Shown: piece by piece, positions 20,468 to 28,000 of the stretch | How positions within the stretch are numbered: the stretch's first letter is position 1 | Layout: each line of letters begins with the position of its first letter | Source: Clostridium ihumii AP5 | Lineage (GTDB): Bacteria; Bacillota; Clostridia; Clostridiales; Clostridiaceae | Direction: 5' to 3' | NCBI RefSeq assembly: GCF_000612845.1 | Contig: NZ_CCAT010000073.1 | Location: forward strand, 1-36,806 | Length of the DNA stretch: 36,806 nt | Program-made: the position numbers and the translations under genes | Notes under the pieces: generated by a model | Databases searched by the model: none | Told to the model about the DNA's origin: nothing | What the model saw: only the letters and a program-made list of their open reading frames with translations

Positions 20468-20989
20468 TTACCTACCTATTTCAAACGTTGACATAGATTG
20501 TCCACTTTGAGTAAAATCTAAATTTAAATCCCAAACTATGATATTTAATGTATAGCTTTCAAAAAAATTATTTTCACTTTTCCTATTTTCTTTTATTTTT
20601 ATACATGCACCATAATTTTTTTCATTTTTATTGCTTTTAAGTTTTTCAAAAATTTCTTTATCTTCATTAATATTAAATTCCAATTTTTTACCCTTATTTT
20701 CTAAATCATCTATAATACTTAATAATTCATTATTATTATCAAAGTAAATATAGATTAAATTCTTATCCTTAATATTTCTTACATACTCTATTCCTTTATT
20801 TTGAATAGATTGAACTATTGTATTATTATACATAGAAGTGTGTTGCCTTCTTTTTTCTAGTACTACATTTTTATTAACAGCATTATAAATACTAGTTACT
20901 GCAGTAAAAGTTATCATAACTATTGCTAGTGATATTATAATTTCTATTAACGTAAAACCTGATTTTTTATACTTCACACCTAACACCAA
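20468..20989 (-). CDS. Minor pilin-like protein, PilV/GspI type
   Basis: A 173-residue prepilin-like protein with the motif KKSG followed by FTLIEIIISLAIVMITFTAV, i.e. a cleavage site before Phe and Glu5 present. The start is uncertain: TTG at 20989, GTG at 20986 or GTG at 20977. The last would give the short leader MKYKKSG typical of the family. No ribosome binding site decides it. The soluble part has no Cys pair except a single Cys near GACIKIKEN. The gene follows pilO by 8 bp and precedes the PilW-like gene by 5 bp, in the usual order of minor pilins. Confidence 0.78.
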   Translation of the reverse strand: MVLGVKYKKSGFTLIEIIISLAIVMITFTAVTSIYNAVNKNVVLEKRRQHTSMYNNTIVQSIQNKGIEYVRNIKDKNLIYIYFDNNNELLSIIDDLENKGKKLEFNINEDKEIFEKLKSNKNEKNYGACIKIKENRKSENNFFESYTLNIIVWDLNLDFTQSGQSMSTFEIGR

Positions 20990-20997
20990 CTATACAT

Positions 20998-21705
20998 TTA
21001 TTTAAACATATTTTCTTTTCCATAATCACCTTCATTAAATTCATAGCTTGCTTTTTCACTATCATAATCTAATTCACTGAAGAAAAAGTCTACAGTCATA
21101 CTAATGTTATATTTCTTATCATTAGACAATGCTATTCCTCTAACTTTACATAATCTCTCCTGCTCTTCTAATGCTTTTACAAAATCAAGTATTTCACCAT
21201 AGTCACCTAAAATGTTAAAGCTTACAGGTACTTTGCTTATTGTTTCGCTTTCATCTTGAACTTTTGTCTCACTATTATTTTTTGTTGTTTCATTTATCTT
21301 ATCTGCTACATCTTTTATTTGATTTGATACTTCATTTACTTCATCTTTAGATGTTGTATTTTCTTCTCCAAAACTTATATCATTTAATTCTAAATCAAAT
21401 TTTTTTGCTAATTTTTTTATATCATAACCTATTTCTGGAGTTCTAGCTTCTGTAGGAACTTTTTTTGCAGCTTTATCTAGCTGTTTTTTTAGCGAATCTA
21501 AATTACTAATTTTTTCACCTATATTATTTTCTACCTTTTTTGCATACCTTAGTCGTTTTTGTGTATTCTCAACTTTGTGTTCTAACCTTTTAGCTTCACT
21601 CCTATATGGAAATATTGATATTTTCAATCTTGTTACTATTAAGGCTATCAAAAGTACACACAATACTCCAAGTAAAACTTTCTCACTCTTTTTAAGTGGT
21701 TTCAT
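20998..21705 (-). CDS. pilO: Type IV pilus inner-membrane alignment protein PilO
   Basis: A bitopic membrane protein of about 235 residues: a short cytoplasmic N-terminus, TM at about residues 9-25 (VLLGVLCVLLIALIV), a long coiled coil (HKVENTQKRLRYAKKVENN), a Ser/Thr/Glu-rich linker, then the ferredoxin-like domain with VPVSFNILGDYGEILDFVKALE, characteristic of PilO. It pairs with PilN to connect the cytoplasmic PilM ring to the outer parts of the machine. I place the start at the ATG at 21705, with GAGGTGAG 7 nt upstream; an in-frame GTG at 21717 would overlap the end of pilN. Confidence 0.88.
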   Translation of the reverse strand: MKPLKKSEKVLLGVLCVLLIALIVTRLKISIFPYRSEAKRLEHKVENTQKRLRYAKKVENNIGEKISNLDSLKKQLDKAAKKVPTEARTPEIGYDIKKLAKKFDLELNDISFGEENTTSKDEVNEVSNQIKDVADKINETTKNNSETKVQDESETISKVPVSFNILGDYGEILDFVKALEEQERLCKVRGIALSNDKKYNISMTVDFFFSELDYDSEKASYEFNEGDYGKENMFK

Positions 21706-21709
21706 AATA

Positions 21710-22246
21710 TTACTCACCTCTCCTTAATTCTATTTCTGCCGTAAATGAGTATTTATTATTACTATTTTTAGCTATACTTGGAACAGTTATTTTTTCATAC
21801 TTATTAGATGTTTCTACATTGCCCCAAAATTCTATAATAGAATCATAATCTTTTCCTATTCCTGATATGTTTATTATATTATTTTCAAAAGTATAGCTTG
21901 ATATAACTAAATCTCTTGGTAAAGTGTCTTGAAAATCTTCTATAACCTCAGAAGATTTTTTTTCATCTTCAACTGTTAATCCATCAACTTTATCTAAATA
22001 CTTTTCTATCTTTTCACTTTCACTTTGCACTTCATCATCTTGTGTTAATATATCTTCATAGTTTGATAAACTTTTCTCTAAAGTTATAAGTTGCTCACTA
22101 AGCATTCTATATCTAATATAATAAAAAGCATTTACACCAATTAATACAACTACTATTGTAATAATAATTGCATTAATTCTTTTATTTTTCTTTTTCTTAT
22201 TTTGTTTATATAGCACCACTTTAGGCACTAAGTTTAACTCCTTCAT
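21710..22246 (-). CDS. pilN: Type IV pilus assembly protein PilN
   Basis: A 178-residue bitopic protein. The N-terminal KELNLVPK matches the conserved peptide by which PilN docks into PilM. A basic run and a TM at about 24-44 follow (IIITIVVVLIGVNAFYYI), then a coiled coil and a small domain with LPRDLVISSYTFENNIINISG typical of the PilN ferredoxin-like fold. The gene lies between pilM and pilO as in other T4P systems. Confidence 0.9.
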   Translation of the reverse strand: MKELNLVPKVVLYKQNKKKKNKRINAIIITIVVVLIGVNAFYYIRYRMLSEQLITLEKSLSNYEDILTQDDEVQSESEKIEKYLDKVDGLTVEDEKKSSEVIEDFQDTLPRDLVISSYTFENNIINISGIGKDYDSIIEFWGNVETSNKYEKITVPSIAKNSNNKYSFTAEIELRRGE

Positions 22247-22311
22247 TCTTCTCTCTCTTCCCCCTAATTTAAACGAATAAATTGAATATCGAGTTTCTTA
22301 TATTATATTTT

Positions 22312-23466
22312 TTATTCTAACTCTCTTATTAATAACCCATAGCAATTTATATATTCTATAAGGTCTAGATCATCTGGAGTTTTTGTTTCTACTATAGAGT
22401 TTAATTCCTCTACTTTTATTACTTCACTTTCAAAATATTCAGCAAAATATTTTTCTATTCCTCTTATTTCATTTAATTTTCCTACAATATATATCTTATT
22501 TAAATTATTTTCTGATCTACCGCCAAAGTAAAACTTTGCTACATTATTAAGCACTGTAGTTAATGTATTTATTAGAGCTAACACTTGTTCACTAAAATAA
22601 TCTTCTTGATTACTAACACTAATGTTTTTTAGCTTGATATCTAATTCGTCTTCACTTAATTCTAATGCTTTTCTTATATTAGCAGTTCCAAAATGTACTC
22701 TCTTTTCTATTTGAAGCATATCATTATTCATTATACAAAATGTAGTTTCTGTATCTTGTATATTTATAGCACCAACATGATTTAAGTTCTCTTCTTTATT
22801 TAATATTGATAGTACTCGTTTTAATGAATTGCTACTTAAATCTATACATTTTATGTTTAACTTAAGTTTTTCACTAATATCTATAAATTTATCAATTTTA
22901 ACTTTTTTAGCCATAACTATCATATATTTTCCCTTTATAGCTACATCTTCACCAACTTCCTCAACAAGTTGATAACTATAATAATATAAACTTTCTTTAT
23001 CTGGATAACTTTTTTTTATCTCCATTCTTATTGCAGTTTCTAATGCTTCTTCACCTAAAATAGGTAGCTCTATATATCTTGTTATTATGTCATCTCCATG
23101 TACAACAAAGCATACATCTTTAGGCTTCCTTCTCAAACTTTTTAAATAAGTAGCTAATTCATTTTTAACTTCTTCAATATCATTAATATCACCATTTTCA
23201 ATAACACCTTCTGATAAAAAAAGTTCATCATAAGCTACTATTTTATGTTTAGTTCCAACAAGTACATGTATACTCTCCTCACCTATATCAACTGCTAACC
23301 TTAACTTTTCTTTTACTTTCTTTTTCTTCTTATTCTTTTTATCATTCTCTTCTTTATTTATATTTTCCTTATCTTTTATTTCATCTTCCTTCTTTTTTTT
23401 CTTTTTAAACAGTTCCTTTATGTCTTTATTCCAAATACTCTCTTTCTTCGTAGGCTTCTCAGACAT
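22312..23466 (-). CDS. pilM: Type IV pilus actin-like ATPase PilM with Lys-rich N-terminal extension
   Basis: A 384-residue actin-fold protein that binds PilN on the cytoplasmic side. The phosphate-1 motif LAVDIGEESIHVLVG starts at about residue 57. Further actin-like parts include GDINDIEEVKNELA, RYIELPILGEEALETAIRMEI and IYIVGKLNEIRGIEKYF. The first 56 residues are an unusual, highly charged, low-complexity stretch (KKKKKKEDEIKDKENINKEE) absent from compact PilM proteins. It could bind membrane lipid or RNA or act as a linker, which is inference. AAGGTGGTG lies upstream of the ATG. A 400-bp spacer holding a repeat copy separates it from pilD. Confidence 0.88.
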   Translation of the reverse strand: MSEKPTKKESIWNKDIKELFKKKKKKEDEIKDKENINKEENDKKNKKKKKVKEKLRLAVDIGEESIHVLVGTKHKIVAYDELFLSEGVIENGDINDIEEVKNELATYLKSLRRKPKDVCFVVHGDDIITRYIELPILGEEALETAIRMEIKKSYPDKESLYYYSYQLVEEVGEDVAIKGKYMIVMAKKVKIDKFIDISEKLKLNIKCIDLSSNSLKRVLSILNKEENLNHVGAINIQDTETTFCIMNNDMLQIEKRVHFGTANIRKALELSEDELDIKLKNISVSNQEDYFSEQVLALINTLTTVLNNVAKFYFGGRSENNLNKIYIVGKLNEIRGIEKYFAEYFESEVIKVEELNSIVETKTPDDLDLIEYINCYGLLIRELE

Positions 23467-23586
23467 ACTTAAACACCACCTTTTTTTGATTTTCTCTCCA
23501 TGCTTAAAACTTCAAACACTGAAATCTCAGTTAAAAACTTCCACTTTAAGTTATAATTTAACTCCTAGTTTGCTACTTGAAAGCAG

Positions 23587-23793
23587 TTGACAATTGAAAA
23601 TTGACAATTGACAGTTATGGTTAATATTATTCATTTCATTCCTAATATTTAAAATAGAAATATCTAAAAACTACGTTTTTATATTGTTTTCAATCTAATT
23701 TGCTATGCAAATTTAATAAAAAATCATTCTTTAAAATTGGAAATCCAATTTTTACATTCACTGTTCACTGTCAATTGTCCATTGTCAATTTTA
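23587..23793. repeat. Family B repeat copy 3, between pilD and pilM
   Basis: A 207-bp copy of the family B core, bounded by TTGACAATTGAAAATTGACA on the left and CACTGTCAATTGTCCATTG on the right, which form imperfect inverted repeats. It is inserted inside the pilus operon. The remaining spacer (23467-23586 and 23794-23865) shows no gene. The core contains the hairpin AAATTGG...CCAATTT, which could act as a weak transcription barrier. Confidence 0.85.
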
Positions 23794-23865
23794 AAATATA
23801 TATTAAAACTTAACATTTAAATTAGCAATTTAAACATAAATAACTTAAAGTTTAAACTTATATTC

Positions 23866-24618
23866 CTATATAAGACTTAAATACCAATTTAAGATTTGAT
23901 TTCCATAAAGCATAAAAATTATTCCCGCAATAACTATATACGGTCCAAAGGGTATAAAATCCTTTTTAGTTTTCTTTTTTGTTGCTATTAATATTAATCC
24001 AACTATTCCACCTATAATTATAGAAGTTAATATTACAAATATAGTTCCTTTAAAACCTACATAGAGTGCTATTAACATATATACTTCTAAATCACCTGTT
24101 CCCATGGCTTTTGTTATTAAAATTATTGCACCTATTATAAAAAGTACCAATATAACGCCAAATATCCTACTTGATACATTAAAATGATTTAAATAATCAT
24201 ATACCATGAATACAATACCTATAACAGCTGGAATTATAACTGTAGCATCGTAAATATCAGTAGTTTTAAAGTCTATCATTGCTATAACTATAAGAAATGA
24301 TGCTAATATTATGTATCTTAAAGTATATGATGTTAATCCATATCTCATATAAATTAATAAATAGACTATTCCAGTCAAAACTTCCATTGCTGGATATTGA
24401 ATTGATACTCTACTTTTACAATACCTACATTTGCCTCTTAAAAATATATAACTTAAAACAGGAACCAAATCCCAAGGTTTTAATCTTGTATTACAATTGC
24501 TACAATGTGAAGGTGGATATGAAATTGACTGTCCTTCTGGAATTCTACATATACAAACATTTAAAAAACTTCCCATTATAAGACCTATAACAAAAATAAA
24601 TATACCAACCTCAATCAC
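23866..24618 (-). CDS. pilD: Prepilin peptidase / N-methylase
   Basis: A 250-residue polytopic membrane aspartyl protease that cleaves the prepilin leaders and N-methylates the new N-terminus. The N-terminal domain shows FLNVCICRIPEGQSISYPPS, the zinc-type pairs CSNC (39-42) and CRYC (64-67), and then about six TM segments. The two catalytic Asp are seen in AMIDFKT (about 117) and GTGDLEVY (about 172). GTG at 24618 is preferred over GTG at 24627 because GAGG lies 8 nt before it. It is encoded in the same operon as its pilin substrates. Confidence 0.93.
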   Translation of the reverse strand: MIEVGIFIFVIGLIMGSFLNVCICRIPEGQSISYPPSHCSNCNTRLKPWDLVPVLSYIFLRGKCRYCKSRVSIQYPAMEVLTGIVYLLIYMRYGLTSYTLRYIILASFLIVIAMIDFKTTDIYDATVIIPAVIGIVFMVYDYLNHFNVSSRIFGVILVLFIIGAIILITKAMGTGDLEVYMLIALYVGFKGTIFVILTSIIIGGIVGLILIATKKKTKKDFIPFGPYIVIAGIIFMLYGNQILNWYLSLI

Positions 24619-24766
24619 TAAACACACCTCAAACTTTCCTGTAATTTAATAATACATAATAACTACTGATGATTATAGCTTATATGTCTATATAATACCA
24701 TTTTATTACAAAATTTGTAATAGTATTTTTCACTTCATCAGCATTTATTATGTATTATTTTAAATA

Positions 24767-24789
24767 AGTAACCCCTATTTGGGGTTACT
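24767..24789 (-). terminator. Attenuating hairpin after the fourth pilin gene
   Basis: Stem AGTAACCCC (24767-24775) with GGGGTTACT (24781-24789), followed on the minus strand by TTATTTAAAATAATA, which is T-rich but not a clean run. It lies 20 bp after the pilin stop. A partial terminator here would lower pilD and pilM-X expression relative to the pilins. Confidence 0.65.
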
Positions 24790-24807
24790 ATAATATTTAT
24801 ATTTTAT

Positions 24808-25191
24808 TTATTTTACACTTGTTTTTGTTACTATATCTCCTGCTTTTCCATTTGTGTCTACGAAATTCCTTAGTGTCTCTACATTTGTATTTTCTCCTAA
24901 TTGTGTTGAAAACTTCTCTCTATCTCCTTTTTTAATATAATTGTTCAATTTGTCTGTTTTTAATAATTCTTTTACATCTTGGCTTTCGTCAATTTTATCG
25001 GCTGCTTCTGCATTATAAGTTTCTATTGCATTTAAAACTATTTTAGCTGAAGCCACTGTTTGTGATGTTCTAGCTTTTTCTTTATATCCACTTAAGCTAG
25101 GTAATGCTATTAATGCCAATATTAAAATTATAGCTACTACTGATATAAGTTCTATTAGTGTAAAACCTTTTTTTGCTTTTTTTACTTTCAT
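24808..25191 (-). CDS. Type IV pilin (127 residues)
   Basis: Leader MKVKKAKKG, then FTLIELISVVAIILILALIALPSLSGY, with Glu5 and a typical hydrophobic assembly helix. The mature protein is small (about 118 residues), Lys- and Asp-rich, with the C-terminal VETLRNFVDTNGKAGDI and no Cys. The first about 30 mature residues equal those of the preceding pilin (25255-25761), with DNA also nearly identical, so one arose from the other by duplication. AGGAGGG lies before the ATG. It is the last of four pilin genes and is followed by a hairpin. Which of the four is the major subunit cannot be decided from sequence. Confidence 0.88.
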   Translation of the reverse strand: MKVKKAKKGFTLIELISVVAIILILALIALPSLSGYKEKARTSQTVASAKIVLNAIETYNAEAADKIDESQDVKELLKTDKLNNYIKKGDREKFSTQLGENTNVETLRNFVDTNGKAGDIVTKTSVK

Positions 25192-25254
25192 ATTAAATCA
25201 CCCTCCTAAATATTTATATTAATTTTCATTATTGAAAATTAATATTATGCTTAA

Positions 25255-25761
25255 TTATTTTTTCACTATTTTTCCTTTTTCAAAATAAACTTTACAATTA
25301 TCAACTTTTTTTCCTTCATTCTCAACAAAATCTTTTAAATCCTTAATTGTTATTTCATTCTCATATATTTGCTGTTCAAAATTACTACCATATTTCTCAA
25401 CCAAGTTTCTAAGTTTCTTTTGCTCATTTTCACCCATATAAGAATCTATATAATTATGGGCTGGAAGCAAAATGTGTTGCACCGCATAATTATCTCCTAT
25501 AACACCTGTTGAATTTGTTTTTTCTACTTCATTTGTTTGTTCATTTTTTCTATAATATGAGTCTCCACCATCTTGAGCATTAAATGTTTCCGCAGCATTT
25601 AATAAAATTTTTGCTGAAGCTACTGCTTTACTTCTATCTGCTTTTTCTCTGTAACCACTTAAACTTGGTAGTGCTATTAATGCTAATATCAAAATTATAG
25701 CTACTACTGATATAAGTTCTATTAGTGTAAAACCTCTCTTCTTCTTGTTAATTGAATTCAT
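25255..25761 (-). CDS. Type IV pilin (168 residues), paralogue of the next pilin
   Basis: Leader MNSINKKKRG, then FTLIELISVVAIILILALIALPSLSGY, identical over the assembly helix to the 24808-25191 pilin. It has a longer variable region (SYYRKNEQTNEVEK to YMGENEQKK) inserted between the shared helix and a C-terminal part (LKDFVENEGKKVDNCKVYFEKG) that again resembles its paralogue. GGGAG lies upstream of the ATG. It could be the major subunit or a displayed minor pilin. The helix identity implies it can enter the same fibre. Confidence 0.88.
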   Translation of the reverse strand: MNSINKKKRGFTLIELISVVAIILILALIALPSLSGYREKADRSKAVASAKILLNAAETFNAQDGGDSYYRKNEQTNEVEKTNSTGVIGDNYAVQHILLPAHNYIDSYMGENEQKKLRNLVEKYGSNFEQQIYENEITIKDLKDFVENEGKKVDNCKVYFEKGKIVKK

Positions 25762-25796
25762 ATTATTAATCTCCCTATAATATTAAAATATTTATA

Positions 25797-26246
25797 CTAG
25801 TTTATTTTTCTATTGTCATTACTTTTGCCTTTTGATATTGGTTTTAATTGATTTTCATTTTTATCATATTCAACATCTTTTGCTTTTTCTTTCTTATTAA
25901 CATACTCTCTTAACTGTTGTAATGTAATACTCTTATCTATTAGTTTTTCTACTTTTTCAATATCTTCATCCTCTAAATATTCCTTTACCTCAGAATTTTC
26001 AAGAATTTTTCCTACTTCATCATCCTGTTTAATTATTTCTTCTTTTCCTAGTTTTTCTGCATTAATTGCATCAACAGCATTTAGTATTACTTTACCTGAA
26101 GATATAATGTCCGTTTTTACAGCTTTGTGTTTATAATTAGTTATCGATGGTACAATCATCAACGCTAATATTGCAACGATTGTCATGACTGCAATTAATT
26201 CTACAAGTGTGAAGCCTTTTTTCCTTGAACCAGAGATTTTTTTCAT
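25797..26246 (-). CDS. Type IV pilin (149 residues)
   Basis: Leader MKKISGSRKKG, then FTLVELIAVMTIVAILALMIVP, with Glu5. ATG at 26246 is preferred over GTG at 26255 because AGGGG lies 8 nt upstream. The soluble part is strongly charged with two predicted helices (EEIIKQDDEVGKILE, DIEKVEKLID). Its ITLQQLREYV segment resembles the VETLRNFV/IKDLKDFV segment of the next two pilins, so the three share a common C-terminal module. The tail (GKSNDNRKIN) is basic and low-complexity. Confidence 0.86.
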   Translation of the reverse strand: MKKISGSRKKGFTLVELIAVMTIVAILALMIVPSITNYKHKAVKTDIISSGKVILNAVDAINAEKLGKEEIIKQDDEVGKILENSEVKEYLEDEDIEKVEKLIDKSITLQQLREYVNKKEKAKDVEYDKNENQLKPISKGKSNDNRKIN

Positions 26247-26312
26247 ACTCCTCACCCCTCTATTTTATTTAGTAACAGTATAAAATTTTAAAATATTATA
26301 CTGTCTTTAACT

Positions 26313-26753
26313 TTATTGAGTTTGTAATAATATATTTTTTCTGTCATTCAATTCATAGCGCCACATTTTGTTATTCACATTATAACTTTTATCTTTTGAT
26401 TTATCGTAACCATATAATGCTATATCTTCTATTGCTGAAAATTTTATATTATGTCCATCATCTAAATTTATATGATTTTCAATATTTATTTTATTTTCTT
26501 CTGATAATATTACAGTATTGTTAAGTTTTTCTAATACATTTATAATGTCATCATCTTTTTTTATCATATCTTTTATATTTTCACTGTTGTACAGATTTAC
26601 CGCATTTCTAATAATTTTACATTGAGTTTCAACCTGTATTATTCCTTTTTTTCTTGTATAAGCCTTCATATTTGGTACTACCATGATTGATAAAATACTT
26701 ATTATAGCTAGTACTACAATAATCTCAACTAATGTAAATCCCTTATTCTTCAT
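26313..26753 (-). CDS. Type IV pilin-like protein (146 residues)
   Basis: Very short leader MKNKG, then FTLVEIIVVLAIISILSIMVVPNM, with Glu5. The soluble domain differs from the other three pilins: it has one Cys (TQCKIIRN) and ends in a Tyr/Asn-rich KMWRYELNDRKNILLQTQ. Its place directly after pilC, the short leader and the distinct C-terminus suggest a minor pilin. GGGAG lies upstream of the ATG. The function within the fibre is not determinable here. Confidence 0.85.
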   Translation of the reverse strand: MKNKGFTLVEIIVVLAIISILSIMVVPNMKAYTRKKGIIQVETQCKIIRNAVNLYNSENIKDMIKKDDDIINVLEKLNNTVILSEENKINIENHINLDDGHNIKFSAIEDIALYGYDKSKDKSYNVNNKMWRYELNDRKNILLQTQ

Positions 26754-26779
26754 AATACATTTCTCCCAATATATTTATT

Positions 26780-27982
26780 CTAAATACTGTCATACATTGT
26801 AAATAACGGCATATACATTGCAATTGCTATAAAAGCAATCATTATTCCTAGAAAAACTATTATTATTGGTTGTAGTATTGAAGATAACTGATTAGTCATA
26901 ACATCTATATCATTTTCATAGAAAACTGAAGTTTTAGTTAAAACTTCATCTAAATTTCCACCTCTCTCACCTACAACTATTGATTCAACTAACATTTGTG
27001 GAAATATATCTATAGTTTTTATACTTTCTCCTATAGACTCACCTTCTCCAACTCTAGCCTTTACAAATTCCATTTTAGATATAACATATTCATTTTGAAC
27101 AACTCTTGCTGATAAATCTAATGATTCTATTATTCCTATTCCAGATATTAACAAAGTACCTAAGGTTCTTGAAAATCTTGCTGCAATAAGCATATTTATA
27201 AGCCTACCAAATATGGGTATTTTAGTCTTAAATCTATGAAACTTAATTAAAATTTGTCTATTATCCTTAACCCTTTGACGCACTAAATATATAATTGCTG
27301 CTGTCATAATAACTATTAATATTCCATAATTAATTAATACATTACTAATTGATATAAATACCCGTGTTATTCCTGGTAATGTTCCTCCACCATCAGTTAT
27401 ATTTGCAACCATCTTTGGCATAATAAAAGTTATAATAAAAATTATCATTACAAGTGCAAGTCCAAATACCAATATTGGATAAGTCATAGCTGATGCTATT
27501 TTCTTTTTAATCTTATACTGTTTGTCATAATAATCTGCTAAAACATTTAATGTATTACTTAAGTTTCCTGATGTTTCTGCTGATTTTATCATACTGGCAT
27601 ACATTTCTGGAAACTCCTTATGCTTTGATATTTCATCTGACAACGCACCACCCTTTTCAATGCCTAGGTATATTTCATCAAGTATTTCTTTAAACTTTGA
27701 ATTTTTAACTTGATTTCTAACTACTCCTAACCCTTCTAAAAGTGGAAATCCTGCATTTACTATAAAAGCAAACTCTCTTGAAAATATAACAATATCCTTA
27801 AAAGAAACTTTTTTTATATGCTTCTCATAAAAACTCTTCTTTTGTACTAACTTTTTTATATCTTTAGGATATATATTTCGTTCTATAAGAAGTTCCATCG
27901 CAGCATTTTTATCCTGTGCTTTGATTACTCCTTGGACACTTTTGCCTTCAAAATTTACACCTTCATATGTGAAATTTGTCAA
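26780..27982 (-). CDS. pilC: Type IV pilus platform protein PilC
   Basis: A 400-residue inner-membrane protein. An N-terminal cytoplasmic domain (YEGVNFEGKSVQGVIKAQDKN, VSFKDIVIFSREFAFIVNAGFPLLEGL) is followed by two T2SF repeats, each ending in hydrophobic segments (TYPILVFGLALVMIIFIITF; LQPIIIVFLGIMIAFIAIAM). It is the rotor-like platform on which PilB acts. Translation starts at TTG 27982 with GGGAGG 8 nt upstream. It lies 18 bp after pilB, the usual order pilB-pilC. Confidence 0.94.
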   Translation of the reverse strand: MTNFTYEGVNFEGKSVQGVIKAQDKNAAMELLIERNIYPKDIKKLVQKKSFYEKHIKKVSFKDIVIFSREFAFIVNAGFPLLEGLGVVRNQVKNSKFKEILDEIYLGIEKGGALSDEISKHKEFPEMYASMIKSAETSGNLSNTLNVLADYYDKQYKIKKKIASAMTYPILVFGLALVMIIFIITFIMPKMVANITDGGGTLPGITRVFISISNVLINYGILIVIMTAAIIYLVRQRVKDNRQILIKFHRFKTKIPIFGRLINMLIAARFSRTLGTLLISGIGIIESLDLSARVVQNEYVISKMEFVKARVGEGESIGESIKTIDIFPQMLVESIVVGERGGNLDEVLTKTSVFYENDIDVMTNQLSSILQPIIIVFLGIMIAFIAIAMYMPLFTMYDSI

Positions 27983-28000
27983 TTGATTCGCCTCCCTTAG

